Part shown: one piece after another, positions 11,087-20,035 of the stretch
How positions within the stretch are numbered: the stretch's first letter is position 1
How the letters are laid out: every line of letters begins with the position of its first letter
The notes under the pieces: model-generated
Told to the model about the DNA's origin: nothing
The model's database searches: none
What the model saw: only the letters and a program-made list of their open reading frames with translations
NCBI GenBank assembly: GCA_947561395.2
Contig: OX387185.1
Location: 41,364,602-41,428,601 of the forward strand
DNA: 64,000 nucleotides
Direction: 5' to 3'
Source: Buxus sempervirens
Lineage: Eukaryota; Streptophyta; Magnoliopsida; Buxales; Buxaceae
Translations under genes and position numbers: made by a program

Positions 11087-11866
11087 ACAAGAACCTTCTT
11101 TGCAACCAAGCACATGTCAGTAATGGCCATTTTGGTCATTTTACAAAAGTACTTAACGCCATCCACAACTCAGTTAACAATAGGAGTGATCATTGTAACT
11201 TTCCAAAAATTGAGGGATAGTGAGTGATCAGTTTTAAACTACAGGGGATATCCATGCATATTAGCCAAATCTTAAGAGGTGTAGCTATAAATTTCCCTTT
11301 CTTTTTTGAGTTTTTCTTGGGAACAAGATTTATTATGATAGGGTTGTGATTAGACCAGATAGTTGGTTCTGGGAGATGATTTGGTTTGGGAATTTTAAAA
11401 ACCAATAAGAGTTGGTCCCTGAGTTCTGTGGCATGCATTTTTTTCACAGCATAATAACTCTAGTCACCGATTGGGAACGGATTCTTCTCTGGCATGAGAC
11501 CCATTACATCAGGGTGAATAATGTTATCATACACTACAAGAACCTTTTGTTGCAACCAGGCACAGGTCAATAATGACCATTTTGGTCATTTTGCAAAAAT
11601 TCTTAACGCCATCTGCAGCTCAGTTAACGGTAGGGGTGATCATTGTAACTTCCCAAAAATTAAGAAATAATAAGTGATCAGTTTTAAACTACAGGGAATG
11701 TTTGTGTATAGTAGCCAAACCTTAGGGGGGTAGTTGTAAATTTCCTTTTCTTTTTTGAGTTTTTCTTGGGAACAAGATTTAATGACAGGGTTGTGATCAA
11801 ACCGGAGAGTTGGTTTCTGGGAGATGATTTGGTTTGGGAATTTTAAAAACCAATCAGGGTAAAAAA
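11087..11866. repeat. Tandem duplication across the L1/MULE junction
   Basis: The unit beginning GAGTTCTGTGGCATGC occurs at about 6334-6447 (continuing at 11087-11416 after the solo LTR insertion) and again at 11417-11866. Each unit, about 450 bp, contains the MULE right end plus about 115 bp of L1 endonuclease sequence. The duplication happened after the MULE entered the L1 and before the solo LTR entered the first unit. Confidence 0.8.
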
Positions 11867-13448
11867 AAAACATGATGTACCGTAAGATTGCACTCTTTTA
11901 GCAAATCAGCTTGGTGTACCTTATGTTTGTTCCCTCCTTATTTATCGTACTCTCTCGTTATTATGTTGAAATCTCCAAGAAGCATCCATGGACCATCTAT
12001 TTTGGAAGAAATGTTCTGATCTGGGTCCACTGCTCTCTCTGAGTAGCAATCGCATGGCCTGCATGGACGAAGGTAAGCACCATCTCTCTGTTGGTGTTTT
12101 GGTTCAGGACCATGTGGATCATCCAGTGATCCTGAAAAATGATTCTTACAGACAAAAAGTTAGTCCAAAAGAGCCAAAACCTCCGGATAGACTCTAGGAG
12201 GGTATCAAAAATAATTATTGAAGCCTAATCTTCTGATTTTTCTTTCAATGTTCACGCTAGGGTCCATATTCTTTGAAAGTAGAATCAAAACAGGCTTGTG
12301 ACTTCTAATGAGGAAACAGAGATACCATTTTGTAGAGGGTTGCCGAATCCCTACACAATTCCACGCTAAGAAGATCATGGAAGGAAAGGTACAAGCATTT
12401 TCCTCCGCTTCAGGTTCACCATAGCTCGTCCCCTTTATCTCCATGACCTGGCTCTTGGGAGTTCTCGGGTTGCTTCTAATAAGTTTGTCGTGTCTTTCGG
12501 GAGAGAGAAAGGTACAGGCAGGGTCCAGTTTCTCAGCTATCAACCTGAGAGTTAGATAGGGGCTTTTCGGTTGGGTGATTTGGGTCCTGAGTGAGTAGGG
12601 GGTGGATGGGCCTGAGTTATCGGGGGCTGGGCCACTAACTCATCGGGTGGATCGGGTTCATAAGGTTTATGTTTTGATTTGGGATTGATGGGACTGATAT
12701 CTGACATCTACAGGCGGTGGGCTCGAGGTTGTATTTGACCGTTGGTTACTCTGGGTGAGTTGCCGCGGCACCAACTCGCCCGAGTCCAGGTTCACTCGGT
12801 TGCTACTCGTGAGCTTAGAACCAGATTCAAACGGCTGTTTCTTTCTTCTTCTAGGTATGGCCACGATCTTGGATGAATAAAGTCTTGCCTCTTCAATTAT
12901 TGCATTTACCTTGCTCTCACATAGAAATGGTTTAGTGCAGTTAACTATATTATGATCAATGAGGCCGCAAGAATAAGAAAAACTAGGTAATTGTTCATAA
13001 CTGAAATCGATCTAAAGACGCTTACCATCGTCCTAAAAAGAAGCCTGCAGGTATGGGGTCTGAAATCGGAATGGTTAATCTGACAAAAGGAGGGGTTCAT
13101 CAGCTCTTCCAATATTAATTTCCACTTCCAACACTTCACCGAATAGTTGCATCATTTCCTTAATGGTCTGTGTCTCTTTATATTTCAGACTCATAAAGTG
13201 ATACTCTCTGTTTGAGCATCGGCAGCCTCCTTCTCACTTTGGATTTCCCTCATCCTTAGTAAATGACCATTCATTGTCCAAGGTTGAGATGCTATGATTT
13301 TTGCTCTGTCTTGTTTGTTCTTGAAGCTGATAACAAAACGGTGCTCTGACATTTGGGTAGCAGATGAGATGGATATACCTTTCCATACCCTGTCTATGAA
13401 ATTTTTTTTAGGGCATTGATATGTGTGTGTTGTTTCGGCATCTCGCAT
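11298..13448 (-). mobile_element. L1-type LINE, 5' part: ORF1 remnant and endonuclease
   Basis: Minus-strand reading, from right to left. An ORF1-like stretch contains FIDRVWKGISIS and FKNKQDRAKIIASQPW (about 13200-13420), as in the DUF4283 domain of plant LINE ORF1. A proline/serine-rich linker follows (12667-12864), then the APE endonuclease start FLAWNCVGIRQPS (about 12330-12380), MLLGDFN-like sequence (about 11960-11990), and (W)SNHNPIIINL in both tandem units. Stops and frame changes are frequent. The remainder lies at 800-2518 beyond the MULE. A repeat-rich insertion at about 13425-14095 seems to cut the 5' end. Confidence 0.75.
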
Positions 13449-14095
13449 ATGATGCTTGCACTCTCCACGAAGGTTTTAACTTTCGGTGCCGCTGGGCGTG
13501 CTGCCCAGGGCATCAAACCGCATTTCGGCGGCATGCCGGAAAATTTTTAATGGGCAAAAAAAATTATGTTTTTTTGGATTTCGGCGAAATTTTGATGGCA
13601 CGCCGTTCCGTTTCGCTAAAAAATTTTTTAAAAAAATTTATATATTTTTTCTCTGTTTTGCCCGTTTCGGTCCGTTTCGCTGGGCACGCCCCCCGTTTCG
13701 CTCGAAATTTCGGTCCATTTCGTCAACGATTTCCCCCAGCGAAGATGAGGGTTTAAAGTAGGTTTACTGTTTCAGTGCCGATAGGCGGCAAAACGAAATT
13801 TCGGTGGCATGCTAGAAAATTTAAGAAGGGCAAAAATTGGTTTTTTAGGATTTTGGGGAAATTTCGTTGGCATGCTGCTTCGTTTCGTCAGCACGCTGCC
13901 CGTTTCGCTAATAAAAATTAAATAAATTTGCATTTTCCTTCTCTGTTTCGTTCGGCACGTCGTCCCGTTTTGTCAAAAAATTGTAAAAAATCGCCAGCAA
14001 TGCAATTAAGCGATTTTTACCCTCCGAAATGCATCGTCAAATCCCAAAAAACGAAATTTCGGCATGCCGCCGAAACGATAAACACTTTGAACACC
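13425..14095. repeat. Repeat-rich insertion built from CGAAATTTCGG / GGCATGCC motifs
   Basis: Motifs related to CGAAATTTCGGCGGCATGCC recur near 13515, 13795 and 14050, with CCGTTTCGC-type words between them. The ends read GTTTCGGCAT (about 13433) and GCCGCCGAAAC (about 14065), roughly inverted. The stretch appears to interrupt L1 sequence. It is probably a small DNA transposon, but I could not define a target duplication. Confidence 0.45.
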
Positions 14096-14099
14096 ATGT

Positions 14100-14556
14100 T
14101 TGGTTCAGGAGGGATGATGTTTTGAAAATTTTTTGTGATGTTATCCATGTGATAATAAACACAAGATTGGAAGAGGTCCGCGCAGGGAAGTTTAGGGACT
14201 GGTTTCTACTTTCTAGGGAGAACGGGACGATGCAAGAGCCAGGAGTAGCTAAAGGCGAACACGAGCTGCAAAGAAGACAGAACCCTCAGCTGAGACAAAG
14301 GGGGGAGAAGCCTCATATTCAGCCACGCATACTCTTTGGGATTCTATAAATCGCGCAGAACCCAAAGGGACGAGACCGAAAAACCATTTTTTTTCCCTCT
14401 CCCACGAGTTAAGAAACGAAGCACAAACTCATAAACCCATCTAACTAAACACAACTTTCCACATCAATAGCTCTCATGCTTTCATCAACAGGGGCCCCTT
14501 ACGTTTACGACAATCCCATCTTATCGACGACACTCAAAATCAGATTTTGATTAGTC
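14100..14556. other. Possible L1 5' flank; no gene seen
   Basis: This stretch holds short open frames on both strands (for example 14029-14349 on +) without any recognised domain. The part at 14100-14345 may be the displaced 5' end of the minus-strand L1. The rest holds nothing I can name. Confidence 0.3.
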
Positions 14557-14571
14557 AAAGTGAGTCGTCCT

Positions 14572-14585
14572 TTTTTTTTGGTAAT

Positions 14586-14625
<40 letters not shown>
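14572..14625 (+). mobile_element. Extremely 5'-truncated LINE tail with perfect target duplication
   Basis: A poly-T stretch, GGTAATC and a poly-A of about 40 bases are flanked by a perfect 15-bp direct repeat, AAAGTGAGTCGTCCT (14557-14571 and 14626-14640). This is the signature of target-primed reverse transcription by an L1-type LINE in which almost only the tail was copied. The 3' end resembles the tail of the L1 at 57336-57900, which ends GATTACTGATC before its poly-A. Confidence 0.75.
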
Positions 14626-14630
<5 letters not shown>

Positions 14631-14884
14631 GAGTCGTCCTGTCAATGATAGACTTAGAAATTAGAATTTAATTTGGAGTGAATCACATTGCTTCGACTAT
14701 TGTTAGTGGTTCATACGGTGGATCTACCAACATCTTGGGCATCCATTCTCCATATAAGTCACATCTATGCAGGACAACCCCATAAAAAAAAATCAACCAA
14801 TCACAAGTAGGCCTCCTACAAGTGGACACGTGTCGTACAAACACACTGTTGACAACTCTTTACGTATTTCATTCTGTTAAACAA

Positions 14885-15069
14885 GGGATGAAATCGTCTG
14901 CCGCAATGTGCAGCTGCCGTGAGATGTTACCACGTTTAACATCTCACGGCTTGTATATTTCAATGTGAAAGTATCTTTTCATATTGAAAAATGTGAAATG
15001 ACTCGGTGAGATGTTACACGTGGCAACATCTCACGGCGACTACGCATGTCTGCCGCAATTTCATCTCGG
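14885..15069. mobile_element. MITE-like inverted repeat with a palindrome inside each arm
   Basis: The two ends (about 65 bp each) are imperfect reverse complements, each with GATGAAAT, CTGCCGCA and CCGTGAGATGTT. Inside each arm is a further palindrome. At 14921-14951 CGTGAGATGTTA pairs with TAACATCTCACG; at about 15005-15040 GTGAGATGTT pairs with AACATCTCAC. No open frame is present. Target duplication was not established. Confidence 0.6.
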
Positions 15070-15459
15070 TAAGTGAGTATGCATGCATTTGTGTACATCT
15101 TTGTGACTAAAAAAGAAAAAAGGGCTTTGATCTTGTCCTATTAATCAATCTTAAATTTTCCAACAAAATGGGTAATATCTTTGAATTTTGACCTTATCCA
15201 ATTCCGATTATTAAACCAAAGCAAAATGGATAAACCCAGTACACACTGGTTCATGCATATTATATATAAATAAAATGAGTTTACAAGTCCGTATTACAAA
15301 TATTTAAAATTGATTTACAAGTGTATTAACAGAGTTTATAAGTCTCTGAATTGGATTCACAATTCATTTAATGTTATTTACAAGTCTCTAATAAATACAC
15401 GGCAAGGGCATTGTTGTTTGAACACTGAAATTCATTTTAAAATATCTTGAAAAAGTATT

Positions 15460-15545
15460 AGAAATTAATGTTCAATTATCCAAAATTGGGTGACTGAATC
15501 TGAATCATTTTCAGAAAGTATCAATTCAAATCAATTTTCCCTATT
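15460..15545. mobile_element. Partial MITE, family M1 (right end only)
   Basis: The stretch shows the right-end words of the family, TGACTGAATCTGAAT, then CAATTTTCCC, as in the copies at 16833 and 37266. Only this end is recognisable. The surrounding 15070-16830 holds no gene that I can support. Confidence 0.5.
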
Positions 15546-16832
15546 TACAAACACTCCAGAAGGAAACAATGAGAACTATGAAAAATCTCTATAGAAAAAA
15601 TTCCTTAAGAATTTTAAAATCAACCAAATTAAAGCTGTAGGATGAGTGTGTGTTTGTGTTCATTTGAACATTGTTCTTCTTAACTGCAGAAATGGAATCA
15701 ACTTCACCATCAGAAAGCAACTTATAGAAAACAGCATTCTTGTTCCCTTCCTCCTCCCCTTACAGAAGTATTCTGTAAGATTCAGAAGAAGGTCCTTTCT
15801 TAATTAAGTTCCTGTGAAAGGCAATCGGTTCCAACCATGAACCGCCATTATTCTAACTAAAATGGCTAATAGGCCATCTCTTCTTCAGTTAATAAGAGGG
15901 ACCCAACCCAAAGCCTAGTGGGTTATGTTGAACTACCCATTAACTTGGTACCCAATTTATCAAACCCAGGAGAAAATGAAATATAAATTTGACTCTCTTG
16001 GGAGAAATATCCAAACACATAGCCTAGGAACAGGATAAAAAAAAAAGAAAAAAAAAAGACACAAAATCAGCCTATGACTCAAACACCTGGTGTTCATGTA
16101 AAAATTTAGCTCATACTCCAGTGATAACTAATGCCTAATATGTCATTAATTAGACGGGTTTCTTGTATATGTGTGACAAGTATTTACAGATTATGAAGCA
16201 GGTTAAGCCTCAATTCAGAGCAGCTTCAACTTGACTTGTAGGCCATGAGAATTGTCTACCATGCTATTCTTATAGAGGCAGGCTATTGCACTGTTTCCAC
16301 CATTAATGACATTCAACAATTTAAGATAAAGCACTGAAGAGGGAAAGCAAATGTTAGTAAAGGAAGGGGGTTCAGTTTAACTCCTTTAGATTCTTTTCAA
16401 CTACAGTGTATCAGATAGGGCAATTGATCTGATAGAATCATGGGCAGGATACAAGTACATGATCATCCTTACAGGTTCCAACTAAGCTCAGAGACAATGT
16501 AACAACAGTAAATTCAAAGGACAACATTGAACATGGTAAAGACTAAAGAGCAACAGAATGAGTTGTGGAGAGGATATCCAGTTAAAGTGTATACACAAAA
16601 GATGGACCATAAACATAATCGAACTTTAAATTCTCATAATAATGTGTCAGTTTCATTAAGTCTTTTGGCCAAAAAGGTGGGTGCTTGTCAGCTGCAACAT
16701 TTTCCTATAACATTTCCTACAAGTATGTGATCAGTCAGTTTGCACTTAAGATGCAGTTTCCAGGCCCTACATCTTATACAGAAACATCATACAGCCCCAC
16801 CTACAAGCTGTGATCTATTCACATTTAAAAAT

Positions 16833-17192
16833 GGGGAAATAGGCTTCTAGTGTTACTTTTTTAAAATAACTGTGATTCAGTCGTCATATTATTGGTAATT
16901 GAGAATTAGTAATACTTTTTAAATATAATTGAGAATAAATGTTAATTTACTGTTCACATGAGACTTCTTCCAAAAACGCCCTCAAAACCTTCTTAACCTC
17001 ATTAAAACATAATGAAAAATAATTTTTTTTTCAAGTATGTTAAGGGTATTTTTGGAAAAACTCTTTCATGAATAGTAAAACGACACTGATTTTGAATTAT
17101 TTTTAAAAAGTATCACTAATTCCCAATTATCAAGAATTTAGTTACTAAATCAAGATTACGTTTAAAAAACATCACTAAAAACCAATTTTCCC
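16833..17192. mobile_element. MITE, family M1
   Basis: A 360-bp AT-rich element whose ends are imperfect inverted repeats: GGGGAAATAGGCTTCTAGTG at the left and CACTAAAAACCAATTTTCCC at the right. The subterminal GATTCAGTCGTCAT and TTGGTAATTGAGA words recur in the copies at 36928 and 37266. It has no coding capacity. Confidence 0.65.
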
Positions 17193-17370
17193 ATTTATTT
17201 TAAAACATTAAAATATTCTCTAAAAATTCAAAGGTGATTGAATTTTCTAGTATGAAAAGACCAATCACAGACTCTCTTTGCAGTTGGGGTCATAGAATTT
17301 TTTGCTACAAGTTTAAAATATGGACTTATATGAAAGAAATATTAATCAACACTATGTTTGGTGTAGAAAT

Positions 17371-17876
17371 TGTTGGGGGTATTGGACCAATGTCCCGCAT
17401 TTTGCTAATGTTAAAAGGAAATAAAGTTGTGCTCCAACAAATAGCTTTAAGTTTTTTGTCTGGTAAGCACTTGATCCTAATAATTAGTATCAAGCTCAGG
17501 TCTCGGGTTCAAGTATCCCAAGGACATGCTGTGATTTGTGTAGGTGTATCCCCAGCCTACAATGCACAGGTGTTTGGAGGGATTCAATCCTCATATTGCA
17601 TGTTGTGGTTGTAGTAGATATGCTATCAGCCTACGGTTCATAGGTGCAACATGGGACCCTGAAAAAGTTGTGGATTTGAGTCCCTCTAGGGGGGTCCTAA
17701 AAAGACATTGTTGCGGTAAGCTTTAGCCAAGTCCTTAGCTAGCATGTGTTGGCTTGCGGTCCCAGGTGCTGGAAGGGGGATTGTTGAGTGTGTTGGACCA
17801 ATGTCCCAGTACAAGTAAATAAAGTTACGCTCTAACCAATAGCTTAAGTTATTGGTCGACGCGTTTTATCCTAACA
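17371..17876 (+). mobile_element. TRIM (terminal-repeat retrotransposon in miniature)
   Basis: Two direct repeats of about 100-120 bp, TGTTGG(G/A)... to ...TCCTAA(C/T)A, lie at 17371-17486 and 17783-17876. Just inside the first is AGTATCAAGCTCAGG, resembling a primer-binding site for initiator tRNA-Met. Just before the second is the purine run GGAAGGGGGA, a polypurine tract. The flanks GAAAT (17366-17370) and AAAAT (17877-17881) fit a 5-bp duplication with one change. The short interior encodes no protein; open frames there are incidental. Confidence 0.75.
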
Positions 17877-17881
17877 AAAAT

Positions 17882-19100
17882 TGACCATTAGTAGAGCACT
17901 TAATTTCTATTTTTATGTACTTGTATGAAGCAGTTATCTTATTATTATTTCTTTTAATCCAGATATGTCTAAAATTATTTAATATACGCAGAAGAAAAGA
18001 CATCTTCCACTAAAAGCTCCATAATTATTTATGAAGATCAAGTTGGGTGGTGAGACAATAAAATTACAATTTTGGTTTTGACAAACATCACAAACTTAGC
18101 TTCAAGACTAAAACATATGCATCACTACGTACAATTCACATATTGAGAACTCATCAAACCATTATAGAAATAAAAATTTAAAATTCATAAGTCTAGGTTT
18201 GCAACCCAAACACATATTAAGTGGTGAACAAGTAAGTCATGGGTATGTCTATAGCTGCGTGAATGTTGCCATTAAATACTCCCCAAGTCCCGACTAGGGC
18301 ACATGTCCAACATATTAACAACATACCATGTTTTCCATGTCAGATATATTATATCACCACAGGGTGACAGTCTGTATACTAGGTATGTAGGTTTCACTTC
18401 ATTCAAAAAGTGATCTAACCATATATACCATATGAAATGTGCCTTTCCAAGCACATGATTCCATCTTAGTAGCTTTCTCCATTCCAATTGAACTTGATAA
18501 TGGATGGACAAATTGTTCAAATTAGTACTTGAAAACACCACACCACCCCAGAAGATCAAGTCCTTTATCAGGCATTATGATTCAATCAAAGATCTTTATT
18601 GGGAATCTTTGGTATGTAGATGTCTTGTCAAGACAGATGAAGTGGCAAAATAATTTGAAACCAAAAGATCCTTGGGCATTACATATGTTAATTCAGTTCA
18701 TTCTTTGCTTGTAAAATCATTCATGAGTTAATGCTCTAGCTGATTCTAGCTTCCTAAATGTAAAGAAAACTACAGAACAATATGGAGGTGGAACTTAGAA
18801 GGTTTGAGAGAGAAAAAAAACGAAAGGTGAGAACCAGAAAATAGTAAAAGACATGGCAATAAAGAAAGGGTCTCTGAATATGACCGTTGAGACCAGCTGT
18901 GTGCCACGTCTGCCCTATGTCGTCTCCTTGTAGATCGTGTACCCTCCTGCTTTTGCTCTTTTACTGTGTTATTACGCACAGGGCCCCCAAACGGCAAAAA
19001 AAAACCGGAAGAGCCACTACCAGGAAGTGTTTGTTGTATTCCTCGGCAGCTAATGTGAACCGAAGCTCAATTTGAGCCGTTGGATCTCTGACAGAGGCTC
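17882..19100. other. Intergenic; no gene recognised
   Basis: AT-rich sequence upstream of the GH17 gene. Short open frames on both strands (for example 18272-18559 on the minus strand) match nothing I recognise. The last 200 bp are likely promoter of the GH17 gene. Confidence 0.4.
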
Positions 19101-19142
19101 ACCTGATTGGCTGCGGATCACCCCAAAATACGGCGATCTTCT

Positions 19143-19148
19143 TATATA
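19143..19148 (+). promoter_or_regulatory. TATA box of the GH17 gene
   Basis: TATATA followed by GATCC lies 235 bp upstream of the chosen ATG. Transcription would start near 19175-19185 and give a 5' UTR of about 200 nt. That UTR includes a CT microsatellite at about 19290-19320, a frequent feature of plant 5' UTRs. Inference from position and motif. Confidence 0.5.
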
Positions 19149-19382
19149 GATCCTCCACTCACATCCCTCTTCCCTTTGCTCTTATTTTGTTCTTATAATT
19201 CCACTCTCCACTCCTCAGTAGTCCTCAGTCCTGTCACTCCTATCCATTTTTCTCCCCAAAAGGCTCCTCTTTACTCTCTCGCTGTCTCTCTGTTACTCTC
19301 TCTCTCTCTCTCTCTCTCTTCACAGATTCTTGAATAGGCTGTATGGTTTGGAAAAATATTGGGGAGTGGCACTGAAGAATCA

Positions 19383-20004
19383 ATGGCTCTTCTTCTTCTG
19401 CTTCATCTTTGGCTTTTGGCAGTTTCTGCTGCTACTGCTGTCCAGGGTGAGCTCCTTTCTTCTATTTCTTCTTGCCTCTTTTGTGCTTTTGTTTTGTTTT
19501 GTTGGGTTTCCTTATTTATTTGTTGAGAATGATTTTTTTTTTTAAATATTCAGTTTTTCCCTTTTATTCTTTGTTCTCCCAATGGATGTTTTGCTTTGCA
19601 TTGAAATGGGGTTTTCGTTCTATGTCATTTTTGAGCTGCTTGTTGTTGTTCGCTCTTCGGCAAAGACTTTTGGGGTTTCCTTTTTCTTCTATTTCGAATG
19701 ATTTAAGGATATGTTCTAGCTAGAAATGAGATCAAGGGGTAAAGGAAAGAAGATGGGGAAGAAAGAGGAAGGTTATTATTAAATTTTTTGGGTCTTAATT
19801 TTGTTTCTTTTATCTGTGCTTTTTGAGCAGCTTAGCCATGAAAAGTGGGAAATAAGGGTTGAAACCCGAGGTCTTGATATCCAAATTAAGGCATGCTCTT
19901 GTGTGCTGTTAAAAAAATCTAAGTTTACTCTGGGGGGGGGGGGTAGGGAGGGAGGGAGGGAGGGAGCGAGCGAGAGAGAGAGGGAGGGGAGGGAGGGAGG
20001 GAGG

Positions 20005-20035
<31 letters not shown>

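Larger units (their letters stand above)
2519..11297. mobile_element. MULE DNA transposon inserted in the L1, itself carrying nested elements
   Basis: The element starts GGGAAATTTATAG at 2519 and ends with the inverted form at 11297. Matching inverted ends run for about 150 bp (2519-2680 and about 11140-11297). It is flanked by a perfect 9-bp duplication TTTCTTTTT (2510-2518 and 11298-11306), the length expected for Mutator-like elements. Removing the element restores the L1 reading frame. No transposase is visible, so it is non-autonomous. Its contents are an unrecognised stretch (2700-3337), an LTR plus plant-mobile-domain gene (3338-6289), and a solo LTR (6448-11081) that carries a Pack-MULE. 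Confidence 0.85.

Noticed and set aside
17480..17530. GGGTTCAAGTATCCC, resembling a tRNA T-arm / B box
   Set aside because: No matching A box, acceptor stem or anticodon arm; it lies just inside a TRIM next to its primer-binding site.
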